DNA of 64,000 nucleotides from Mikania micrantha (lineage: Eukaryota; Streptophyta; Magnoliopsida; Asterales; Asteraceae): positions 12,369,971 through 12,433,970 of the forward strand of contig CM018690.1 of assembly GCA_009363875.1 (NCBI GenBank). Direction: 5' to 3'. Positions 47,806-58,200 of this stretch are shown here, piece after piece. Both the position numbers and the translations under genes were made by a program. Numbering within the stretch: position 1 is the first letter of the stretch; each line of letters opens with the position of its first letter. Under the pieces are notes generated by a model. The model saw only the letters and a program-made list of their open reading frames with translations, searched no databases and was not told where the DNA came from.

Positions 47806-48735
47806 TTACTATAAATGACAACTTTTTTAGTACTATGCAATGATGATCTATGATGTTATGAGTCATATTATGTATGATTAAATGATGAGTTATGATATTA
47901 TGATCATCTATGCTAAGTATTGTAGTCATTTGTGGTCAAAAGATGATGGTTTGTGAATGTTACTAGAAATAGTAACTTTAGAAATGCAATACATTGTTAT
48001 ATGATGTTCTAGATACAATGAATGGTGTTAAATGATGATTTGTGGTTATTAAGGATTACACTTGCAAGTTAGTTAGTACTATTTGATAAAATTGGTAATT
48101 TGTGCATAAGTTTCCATTAATGAAACTTTTGTTAATAAATCATACCATGCATGTTGATGTTGAACATGAAGGAATGTTTAATGATAAAAATAGACTGATG
48201 AACAAGTTAGTATGATTTGATTTGGTTAAAATGAATTTGTTTACAAACTTACTATTATTAGTAACTTTGCATTTGGGGATTTTCATATACTAGAACTATT
48301 ACACATGTTTGTGATGATTAAATGGTTTCAATTGTTATACTATGATGATATGAATGTATTTGCTTGATATTTGATATCAAAACATGCTAATTGTAACAAC
48401 TTACTATAAATAGTAACTTTAATTGGGAATGTTGTTAAGTAGAGTCATTTAGCATGAATAGAGGTTAAGATATGCTTGCAAATGGTACAATATGATGTTC
48501 TAAAGGTGAATGTATGCTTGATGTGTTTAAAACATGTCAATTATAGGAACTTTCTATATTTAGTAACTTTAAAATGTAAAGTATACTTGTATGATGACTT
48601 GTAGCAATGTGTTTTGTGATAACATGGTCACTTAGGCTAAAAAAAGCATGCTAAAATTATTAAAAGGTGATTTTATGTAAGCTTGCCTAAAATAGAAATC
48701 CGCCTAAAATAGAAACTTACTATAAATAGTAAGTT
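47806..48735 (+). repeat. Array with palindromic core, period about 150 bp (C2)
   Basis: There are seven cores of the type AACTTACTATAAATAGTAAC (47806, 47959, 48109, 48246, 48399, 48548 and 48714 starts). Centres are about 137-166 bp apart, averaging near 152. Sequence between cores is poorly conserved. Confidence 0.8.
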
Positions 48736-49485
48736 AACTGTTGAACGCAACTTATGTGTTTACATGTAAATCATAGCACTTAAAACATGTTAAACGAACA
48801 CTAAGAACCAGACGAATCACCAACGGGTCGTGGAGTCAAACACGGTCAACACGGCCAAACACGGTCAACTTAGAGTTGTTTGGACTCAAACATGGTCTAG
48901 TGAGACCAACACGAACATGAGCATGATAGTGAACACGAACTCACAAAACCTATGTGATATAGGTGACAGCTAGAGACAAACCATTCATAGTTCACAGACA
49001 GCAACAACCAAACTCATGTGAGTTTACAGCCCCACTTTTATATATTAACTGTTTTTATTTAAACATGGGGTGAGAATACATTGCAACAATTATTTTAGAT
49101 GTATGACTGGTATGTTGTAAAACAACTTTTGAGTGTGCTTATATCGTAACAAAGTCCTCACAAAACCTTACCGTTGGTTGAACAACGAACGAGGCGTTAT
49201 TGAATAGTACTATTAGGTCTGACAAACCCCGCCCGACGACAACTCTGACTGGCGGTCAGGACGGATGTAATATCGACCTATGTCATAGTTTCACGATAGA
49301 TTTGGCGGAAGCATCTAACAGTCTAGTTTCGGTAGTGGTGAACACATACATTCGGGACCACTGGTCTACAACTTAACATACCCAATATATATCTCGTAAC
49401 TGTTTTTACTTTACTTAAACCTGTGAACTTACCAACTTTATGTTGACATGTTTTAACATGTATTCTCAATTATAGGTTACAAATT

Positions 49486-49960
49486 TTCTATCATTCTTCA
49501 CAATAAAAAAAAAACAAATGTTGGATAGAGACAAATTTTAAGGATGATCTATTTAAGATCGAGTTATCACATAAATGTGTTAACTTGCTAATTAAGTTAT
49601 GGGTGATTATGTGTATAAATGGTTAGAATTGAATAACTATAAGATTTTAATGTTTTACAGGTTAAATACCAATATTGGATGCGTTTTGGGAAGACCCAGA
49701 GTGAGTGGAAGTTAAAGGAAATGATAATAATTGGAAAAAGGGTTGAAAGATGAAGATTTGGGTCTTTACGGGATGAGAAACAAACTTGAAACGCAAAAGT
49801 TATAAAGAAAACAATATTTTGGAATGTTGGTCAATGTAGCCTATGGCCACCAGTACAGGTTATAGTGGTTAGAGTGAGTTTTAGCATAAATCTACCAGTG
49901 TAGGTTATGGTTTCACTGTAGCTTATGGTGGTCGCGAATTCTGCGCGTATTTAAACATTA
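49486..49960. other. Unassigned AT-rich DNA
   Basis: No gene or repeat boundary is recognised. It follows the faded end of C2 and might include diverged LTR sequence. Confidence 0.3.
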
Positions 49961-49967
49961 AAAATAA

Positions 49968-50158
49968 GGGTTTTATCCGAACCGAACAACCATGAAAACA
50001 GTGACTCTTACATCTAAACAACCCGAATAAACCGACATAAAAAAACTAGTTTTTGCCTATCTGAAAAACTGAATTAGATTTCGAATGATTTTTTTCGGGT
50101 TTCAGATACGATTCGAATATCGAACTTTTTTGAGTTTAAGATATTTTGAACACTTGTA
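49968..50158. mobile_element. Decayed MITE of the 'gtgttcaaaatat' group
   Basis: The right end GATATTTTGAACACTTGTA resembles the ends at 51263 and 370-381. The interior has CGGGTTT and CCGAAC words. The left end (TAAGGGTTTTATCC) is weak and no duplication is visible. Confidence 0.35.
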
Positions 50159-50159
50159 A

Positions 50160-51090
50160 GTAACAATGTATGAATTTTCTTTCTAAAATGTGCTGGTCCT
50201 TTTAGAAAAGATGAAAAGAAAAAAGGAAAAAAAGAGAAAAAAAAAAGTGTGGGGCAGCAACGTAATCAATAATCGATCTGTGCTATCTTTATCGCTTTTT
50301 TATTTTCCTTGTTCTTGGAATTTGTATCAGTAAACTTTTACTTTTTACAACAGGTTTTATAACGATCGACAAATCTGTAAATGAACTAAATAAACATAAA
50401 TAAGCCTTTGTTTGCGTTTGTTAATTGATTAAATGGGCTTGTGTTTTTGAGTTGAAAAAACGTAACACTTAATATGTATTTTTTTAAAAATAACTTGCAT
50501 ACCTATTTAATGTACTTTAAATGTATTTTTTAGCGATCTCACTCATTTTCAAAGAAAAATTCGTATATTATTCATACCACACATATATAATTAGTCTTAA
50601 AAAAAAGCAAATAAAACTATTTAAGTTAAAATTTAAAACCAAAAACCTAACTTTTTCCTTGTATTTCCTTGCTATTGAACCAAACGACCTAACACTTTGA
50701 AATCTACTTGATTTGTTTCAAATGAAACTTTATCCTTGTCATTTAAAAAAGCTATATTTAGCAACACTACCTGTAATTTGGACAGAAAGCAGTTTGTGGC
50801 TTTTATTTAGAGTACATTATCGTTTTGTTGATGTGGTTTAATTATTTTAACCTAAAATAGAATATTATATTAATGTAGCCCATGCCTTTTAAAAAACTAA
50901 CGATTTTGTTCCCTAACCATAGTTAGGTTTAGGGATCAAAACCGTTAGAATTGTTAAATTTGGGGGCTAAAATCGTTAGTTGTTTAAATCACATGGGTTA
51001 CATTAATTGATAGAAGATTATATTTTGGGTTGAAATAGTTAAAACACTTAAACCACGAACCAAAAACCGAAATTTACTCTTTTATTTAAG
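50160..51090. other. AT-rich intergenic DNA
   Basis: No gene is visible. The stretch is AT-rich with homopolymer runs. Confidence 0.4.
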
Positions 51091-51094
51091 TGGT

Positions 51095-51263
51095 TAGGAT
51101 TTTGTTAAAAACCGGTTTTTTGCATATCCGAAACCCGACCCGAATCTAAAATCATATTATCCGACTCAAAAAACCCGAAATAGATTTCGGATACAGTTTT
51201 TTCGGTTTTCGGATAAGATTTGGATTTCGAATTTTTTCGAGTTTCGGATATTTTGAACACTCC
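51095..51263. mobile_element. Decayed MITE of the 'gtgttcaaaatat' group
   Basis: The right end GATATTTTGAACACTCCTA (to 51263) is a good inverse of TAGGAGTGTTCA-type ends. The left end TAGGATTTTGTTAAAAACC is a poor partner. The interior repeats CGGAT and CCGAAA words. No target duplication was found. Confidence 0.4.
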
Positions 51264-52380
51264 TATGTGTTGTCTGGCATTTCCAACTTTTATGAGTAAG
51301 TTAACAAAATTTAGCTATCATTAAATTTTATTAAATTAATGGTATGATCATAAATTAACTTATTTATATTAATATATATATATATATATATAAGTGTAAA
51401 AAGTATATGGGTTTTTTATTCAAACTAATTTTCCTCACCTTTTCTTTTCTTTTGTTTTGTTTTTTGTTTTTTTGAGTAAGAGACAAATGTCACTTTTAAT
51501 TCTATTTTCTTGTATCTCTATCTTATTTAATAATGATATTATTTTATACAAGTATATTATTAATTCATAATAGTTTTATCTACATATTTTTTAGTCAAAA
51601 GTATGCTTACTATTAATAAAGTGCATAATCTTTTTACATTTTCTATTTTCATCATTATTTAATATTTAATTGTTTGTTGTTTTTCTATTTATATATCATC
51701 ATTGTCAATTACTTTTTAAAATATTATTTTGTTTTTAAATCTGTGTTACACATTGGTTTTCTAACCTAGTAGTTAATATAAAATAAAAGTTCTGCTTTTT
51801 TTCTTGGAACATGGAATCAATTATGTTTATATTTTTAAACTATTTCAAACTAATCTACAAGTTATTTGTATTTATACTAATGCTATCTTGTTTAGAGACA
51901 AGACATCTATCAAGTAACACAAACTCACGTTACCTGAGAGTTCTAGTTACCGTTTTGTTGAATTAAATTAAAAAAAATCAATTACACGCATTATACTGTT
52001 ATATAAATTAAAATTTCATATTTTCATATTATTTTAAAATATTTTACCATGGTTTTCACGCTTTTGTTTTAAGTCCTTGAAATAGATGAAAAATTACTTG
52101 TTAACCCTCTCTAGGCATCACTCTTTGATGGTGACTGGTCATCGATGGCTTCACCAAACCCTCTAATCACATTATTCATGAGAATAAGCATTAGTTCACA
52201 TGTGAAATAATAATATGAATCAATTTTGCTGCTCTATATGTATTAAGCTAAACTTAATACAATAAGTAATATGATGTGTTAGTTTAACACATTTGTTTTT
52301 GTACATAATCGAGTCCGTGTTCGTAATTATTGTTTATATTTCAAGTCGTTTTTCGTTCCTTTTTACATTTTTTATTTTTA
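51264..52380. other. AT-rich intergenic DNA
   Basis: No gene is visible. There is a short (TA)n run at about 51367-51392. Confidence 0.4.
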
Positions 52381-52632
52381 TGCAGGATTGTGTCCTAGGC
52401 GGTACGCCCCGAGTCGACTCTTGATTCCAGGCGATGCGTCTGGAAACATTCTCTGATTCCCAAGATTCCGCGCGCATCGCCTGGTCAGAGAGTACGGCCG
52501 CAGGCGATGCGCATGCAGGCCTCAGCCGCCCGACTATTTTGTCCTGCGCGCATCGCCGAGCTTCATGCAGCCTCGCTAGGCGATGCGCCCCATGCCTATT
52601 TCAGCTCTAAAACCCTAATTTCTTCTTCTCTA
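52381..52632 (+). repeat. CG-rich palindrome cluster, probable retroelement leader remnant
   Basis: GGCGATGCG and its inverse CGCATCGCC occur about seven times within 200 bp, then AAACCCTAATTTCTTC. This resembles the cluster plus leader of C-type LTRs but with a different core. Continuing beyond the inserted element at 53574, GGAACGATTTTGGGACTCTT occurs twice in tandem (53590-53635). Together they look like one old LTR or leader. The family is not identified. Confidence 0.4.
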
Positions 52633-52640
52633 CAAAGGGG

Positions 52641-53213
52641 TAGGGCTGTAAGCGAGTCGAGCTGAGCCGGGCCAGGCCTGGGTCTAGCTCGGCTCGTGAA
52701 TTTTCGAGCCGAGCTCAAGCCGAGCCGAAATTTCTTTCGAGCCAAAAATCCTGGCTCCAGCTCGGCTCGTAAAAAACCTCGAGCCAGCTCGTTTTTTTCT
52801 TCCACTTTATATTATATATATATATAGGGCATGGAATTTTATATAACCCACTAAATGTGTGCTAACCCAAATAACTTTGGGAAGATGAACCCGAATCTTG
52901 GATTTTTTGTTTTAAACATCATTATAACACATTTTGAACCCCATGTTCTTTTATGAGTTTGGGCTAATTCTTTTTCGTTTGAGATCCTACATCATTGTAG
53001 TGTGTGCTACAACACTGTAAATTTACAGTAATGTAGCACTCACTACAATGATGTAGGATCTCAAACGAAAAAGAATTAGCCCAAACTCATAAAAGAACAT
53101 GGGGTTCAAAATGTGTTATAATGATGTTTAAAACAAAAAATCCAAGATTCGGGTTCATCTTCCCAAAGTTATTTGGGTTAGCACACATTTAGTGGGTTAT
53201 ATTTTTAACCTTC

Positions 53214-53244
<31 letters not shown>

Positions 53245-53573
53245 ATCTAATATATTAAATCTAATAATATTATACATATATATACATACATAAATATATA
53301 TTATACATAATATGTATATTTATATAATTATGTATAATATATATGTATGTGTGTATATATAACTTAATATATACATATATATATATATTAAAAATCGAGC
53401 CGAGCTACAAGCCGAGCCATAAGCCGAGCTCGAGCCGAGCTAACCCTGGCTTCGGCTCGGCTCATTTTTAACGAGTTTTTTTCGAACCGAGCTCATTTCG
53501 AGCCGAGCCTTTATCGAGCCGGGCTTTTTCGAGCGAGCTTCGAGCCGAGCCGCGATCTTTTTGAACAGCCCTA
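52641..53573. mobile_element. hAT-like non-autonomous element rich in GAGCCGAGC words
   Basis: The ends TAGGGCTGT (52641-52649) and ACAGCCCTA (53565-53573) are perfect inverses. Flanking 8-mers CAAAGGGG (52633-52640) and CAAATGGA (53574-53581) match at 6 of 8 positions, consistent with an aged hAT duplication. Both sides are packed with GAGCCGAGC/GCTCGGCTC words. A foldback element is nested inside. Confidence 0.65.
52821..53222. mobile_element. Foldback MITE with near-perfect, loop-free arms
   Basis: The arms from about 52843 to the centre at 53021/53022 and on to about 53201 are inverse copies. The outer 155 bp or so look identical by eye and the centre is the palindrome GTAAATTTAC (53017-53026). 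The outer ends read TATATAGGG and CCCTATATA next to TA runs. No coding potential is present. A transcript would fold into one long hairpin. Confidence 0.85.
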
Positions 53574-54900
53574 CAAATGGAACACGTCTGGAACGATTTT
53601 GGGACTCTTCTGGAACGATTTTGGGACTCTTCTAGGACCTGTAAACCCAAAATCACGCCCCTGGAGCAGCTGGAGCTTAACCATGGATGTTAGGGCTTGA
53701 TTTAGGGCGATTGAAAAGAAGATTTCAAGAGCTTGAATAACTACGTTCTTTTCTATTTAGTTTGTTTAATCAGTAGTTTATGATGTATTTAGACTTATTT
53801 CAGATCTGTTTTGCTACTGTTATTATGTTTGTTGGCTAGATCTTGGATATATCTAGGTTTGGGATGATAAAGTGGTGATCTTTGTGATGTTTGGACTTGA
53901 TTTATGATTATGGATGTTATATGCTTTGTAATCAGTTGTAAAGATTGAATCTTTGATGATATTTGCATGTGTGAATGATGATATTTGATGATTGATTATA
54001 TCCACATGTGTCTAGGAATGTCTTTCCATCATTAGATGCATGTTAGGCTTATGACTTTGTGTTTAGGCTAGTTTGTGGATTGGTGATCACATTCCATAGG
54101 ATTTGATATCATTAAGTGTTATAATTCTCATGTGTGACCTAGCTTAGAAATCTGGGAGGTGATAGGCTAGATGGTTGGTCTATCTCACTTGGGTTATTTG
54201 AGTTAAACGGCCCGGGATGGCGTTGTCTTAGATTTCCTTAGTGTTTTGTGTCAATCCATGTTAAAGTAGTAAACTTTATAACTCTCTAGTGTCTTAAGAT
54301 ACACGCGGGTGGAGAAACCCGGGAGGTGATCCACCCGTTTGATTGCAATTGCATATCGAGAAAATCCGGAAGGTGATTCGGTAGACTTAGCATACATAAC
54401 ATTTTTAGAATTTCCATTGGTGTCACCTGGTATCTGATCTGGGTCCATTAGATCATTCTAAGTTTGCTTCTTAAGATCATAGTCTTCATCCTACACAAAT
54501 CAGTCCAAGTCATCACTTGTCACATTTTCGATTCCCAGCCTAGGTATACCAATTTTCCTTATTGCAGTTAGATTCTATTTTACAGTCCCATTGTTAGTTT
54601 AGTCAGTTAGTTAGTTACAGTCGTAATTAGGTTTACAGAAGTTGCACCAAACGCCCTCTTTTACTTTATTTTGTTCACAGTCTAGGTTAAGTTTGTCAAA
54701 CTAGTGTCCTTAGGTTCGATATCTGGTCTTCCACAAGTTATACTGTCATCGATAGGTACACTTGCCTACGTAGCGGTCTAGTTTAGGATTTCCGATTTTA
54801 ACTAGGTGTATAGGTCAAGTCTAGGTCTAGGATTAGTTATAGTGTCTTAGCTTAGGTTAGGCAGTTTAATTTATCTTATTTTTAGGATACGGACTGCTTA
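53574..54900 (+). other. Probable LTR/leader remnant, non-coding
   Basis: After the MITE the interrupted repeat resumes with two GGAACGATTTTGGGACTCTT units. Later words GGGAGGTGAT (54147, 54320) and CAAGTTATACTGTCATCG followed by GTACACTTGCC (about 54735-54770) resemble the non-coding end of large gypsy LTRs known from plants. No coding sequence is present and the frame at 54251-54448 looks accidental. Confidence 0.35.
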
Positions 54901-55550
54901 CATCATAATACTTAAAAAAATGTTGCATTACACATTTACATTTTACATTGTTGAGTCTAACATTTCATGAAATACAACATGGACACTAATGATTTTTGTT
55001 GCTAGTTTTTTCTTCATGAACTTAAAACAGGAAAAAATAAAATAAAATGGGAAGACCATTTTTTTATTATTTCTCTCAACCATGTTTTGGATCACATCTA
55101 ATATTATAATTTTCTATAGATTTTTACATAACATCATGGTTCAATAGAATATATTACTATGAAACTACATCTCACATCAATCTAAAAACTTTAGGTTCCA
55201 TATGAATGATTATATTTGATAAGCAAATGAACCTATGACTCATACATAGCCAACAACTTCACATCCCCTATTAAAAAAATATAGTTGATAATAGCCAGAA
55301 TTTGATTAAATCATTGAATGGATGCATGTTCTATTTTCTCCATTAGTTTTATAACAGTATACCTAATTTTAGGACTAAAAAAATGTATAAGAAATATAAC
55401 AAAAAAATATGAAAAACCAAGAAATGTTCAAGTTTTATATTAGGCGAAAAAATTAGACATGAATTAAGTTGCTTGATTAGATGAGTTTATAGATTAACTT
55501 CAGTCTCCAAGAACACATCTTAATAATTAAGATGCATGTTATTATTTATT
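54901..55550. other. AT-rich intergenic DNA
   Basis: Nothing recognisable is visible. Confidence 0.4.
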
Positions 55551-55555
55551 CTAAA

Positions 55556-56275
55556 CTAGTGGGTGACTCGCGCTGGCAGCGAGTATTCCGCTACGATTCC
55601 GTATATCAAAACATAAGTTTTTGTTGTCACTCTGAAATAAAACTCTAAAACGTAGTTGTTATAAATGTGTCTGGTCAGACGAATGAGTATTCGATTTTTA
55701 TAGTATACTCCTAGGGAATACGGACTCAAAGCACAAATTGTAAATTCATAAGACCAAACCATAAAAAGTTATATTATTTGAATATTATTATTTACTGTTT
55801 AGAAATATTTCATTATTATTATTATTATCATTTAAATATTATTATTAGGTAAATATTATTATTAAATCTAAATTGTGAAGAATTATGATTAAAATGATAT
55901 AAACGATATAAATTCTCGATAACGTACGAACACGTTATAAGTTTGTGAATAATGCAAAAAATTTATGCGACCGTTTGAATTCGGAATTTATATAAATGTT
56001 CTTGACGTAATTGCGCTCAAATTTATATAATTATGACTATTATATGATAACGTAAGAACGTGTTAAAAGCATATGAATATTAATAATATGTGAGTAAATT
56101 GGAGGGAGAATTAAAAATAAGAGTTCAAAGTTTAGGGTCCAAAGTGTAACTTTTGAATTAATTCAAGTTTGGGACTCAAATTTGAGACCCCTTTTCATAT
56201 TTTTTGTTTTTTGAAGCGGTCCTAGAGAAAAGCAAGACAGAAATAGCACCGACATTGATTTTTATTAATATAGGT
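55556..56275 (-). mobile_element. possible non-autonomous Helitron (minus strand)
   Basis: On the minus strand the right end reads a hairpin with 6-bp stem (ACTCGC...GCGAGT, 55584-55566), then CACCCA and CTAG followed by T (55559-55555), the layout of a Helitron 3' end. The other end is proposed near TATATTAATAAAAATC at about 56275 and is uncertain. The stretch about 55865-56160 is similar, on the minus strand, to the ends of D's LTRs, including its doubled unit of about 125 bp. Confidence 0.45.
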
Positions 56276-57192
56276 AATTTGCCCTCCAAATCCTTATACA
56301 AATAAGTCTAAAGTGAATTAGATGTATGTCTTTTTAGTGTTTTTAAAATAATTAAATAAATATAAGAATTATATTATATGAAAACTCAATCCTAAAAAAA
56401 GAAACTCTTAAACTTAATATGAATAATTCATTTGTAATATTGAAAATAAATATGTGATTTATATTAAAGTTAAATAAAAAAGTCAGGTTTGATTAAAAAA
56501 ATCAAATTCAGTATGATTTATTGTGACTATATAATTATTTTCAAGATGCCTCTAAATATGATTTGTAGGTTGTATTTAAAATTAAGTTTTCAAATAATAC
56601 AAAAACGATTAAGACCTTCGCCGTTCAAAAATATAATACAAACATGTTTGTCGATGAACCATTTACATGCTATAAAGAGTTTCATATGTCGGTATTATTT
56701 GTTATTTTATTTTTTATCTTCAATCTTCAATATTTACATTCCACACACGCGAAATGAGTTAATGAAACGGTCGAACCATTTACATCCTATTACATCCTAT
56801 CAGTTTTTAGGATTTTGAAGTTTTTTATTTCCTTCTTGTTTTGTTTTTCTTTTTCTTATATCCGATATTAACTATTTCTTTTTCATACTTTTAAGTAAAT
56901 AATTTTTGAAATGCTAAAGTTAAAATTATACCATTTGTAAATGTAATAATTTCATTTTTGGATATTTTTTATTATTTAACTAACTTTTTATGTATTTTAT
57001 TAAGATAATTTTTAAAATGCTAAATTAAATATTTTTTATTGATTATAACATTAAATACTTTAATTGATTGTAATTTATAAGAGACTTGATTTTAAATTGT
57101 TAAATTTATGCCGATCATGAAGTTGAGAGTTATTTGGTAACCTCTTTATTAGTCAACAAGATTTGACAATGTTAATTATTAAAATATAACAT
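56276..57192. other. AT-rich intergenic DNA
   Basis: No gene is visible. An open frame at 56489-56818 has no recognisable domain and sits in AT-rich sequence. Confidence 0.4.
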
Positions 57193-57195
57193 TTA

Positions 57196-57909
57196 GGAGC
57201 TGTATGGTAGCATCTAAATGAGTCTGAATCTACTTTCAGATTCAGACCGTTTGTTTCACAAAAAATAACATCTGAATGAGACGGAAATGCATGAATACAA
57301 GTCTGAATGGTTCAGACATGAGAACAAGTCTGAATGGAAGAAAAGAAGGGATTGCTTCTACTCGGTTGACCTACTGCGTCTCCATCATCAACGTCGACCA
57401 CCCACTTGCGTCTCCGTCACCATCGCCGACCACTCAAATCATTTCCTTTGTGGCGACGGATGAACGGCGTTGAATGCACAATCAAACAAATCTGCAAAAG
57501 ACAGTCGAATAAGACGGTGCTGTGACGGTCAAACACCACGAGGAAGACGCCGAATACGCACCGCACCGCGGCGAAGGCGGCAGACTAGGTTCGACCGATG
57601 CTCACAGCTCGATAGACGATGGGGCTTAGCTCGGTGGGGCTCGATGCTCGATGGGTCTCAGCGGACAAGGCGGTAGCAGAGGCGGGGCTGCGATGGGAGG
57701 CGGAGGCGGGGTTGCGATGGGAGGGGGACCTGGTGGTGGGTTTGATTTTATAGGGTTTTAACATAAAAAGGTTAATTTTTTTATTTTCCATTCAGACGTG
57801 GAACCAAACAGTATTAACCGGTTCAGTACTTAATAATTCAGACCCTCTTAACCATTCAGAAATTTTAACCATTCAACACTTAATGATTCAGACGTTACAA
57901 AACGACCCC
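57196..57909. mobile_element. PIF/Harbinger-like non-autonomous element
   Basis: It is flanked by TTA (57193-57195 and 57910-57912). The left end GGAGCTGTATGGTAGCATCT and the right end, read inversely as GGGGTCGTTTTGTAACGTCT, match loosely. The words TCTGAATG, CATTCAGA and TTCAGAC recur at both ends. The middle (57360-57740) is a GC-rich filler with accidental open frames on both strands (57470-57676, 57585-57791). A 3-bp TTA duplication and GG-starting ends fit Harbinger/Tourist. Confidence 0.5.
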
Positions 57910-57964
57910 TTAGTCTGAATGATTAATAAATTACCTTTAAATGTTACATATTAAACATTAATCC

Positions 57965-58200
57965 ATCAAAGTTAGCCCAATGGCTAAGACTTGACCATTT
58001 CTCTTTGAAGACCACGGGTCAAGACTCACTGGTGATATTTTAATGGATTCAGGTGAGGGGATGAATCTTTATCTTAATCTTGGGTTATAAACCAATTTTT
58101 TTTTTGGGGGAGGGGGGTTTTGTCTATTCCACGGAATTCCCGCTCATTATGGGGTACGGTCTCACGGTCTTACAGTCGAGGATTGAGGAATTGATCTTAG
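57965..58200 (+). mobile_element. SINE-like tRNA-derived element
   Basis: TAGCCCAATGGCTAAGA (A box at 57973-57983, TAGCCCAATGG) and GGGTCAAGACTC (B box, 58016-58027) are spaced about 33 bp apart, as in a tRNA-type Pol III promoter. The body continues to GGGGTACGGTCTCACGG and GGATTGAGGA. The 3' end and flanking duplication are not clear. Confidence 0.45.

Larger units (their letters stand above)
46741..49485 (+). repeat. Element C2: partial LTR of the C family
   Basis: It begins TGTGACACCCCG and is homologous, in opposite orientation, to C1 almost throughout (for example TATTTCATACGTGGCAC and GACTGGTATGTTGT). The match fades after GTATTCTCAA near 49480, about 350 bp short of the expected LTR end, so the 3' end is missing or replaced. 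TATAAAA at 47326-47332 is the likely promoter. It holds the CGGTACGCG cluster (47095-47300) and the palindrome array with a period of about 150 bp (47806-48735). No internal region follows. Confidence 0.75.

Noticed and set aside
57276..57791. GC-rich open frames with Arg-rich or Thr/Ser-rich products
   Set aside because: They are filler of a Harbinger-like element. Frames overlap on both strands and have no domain.
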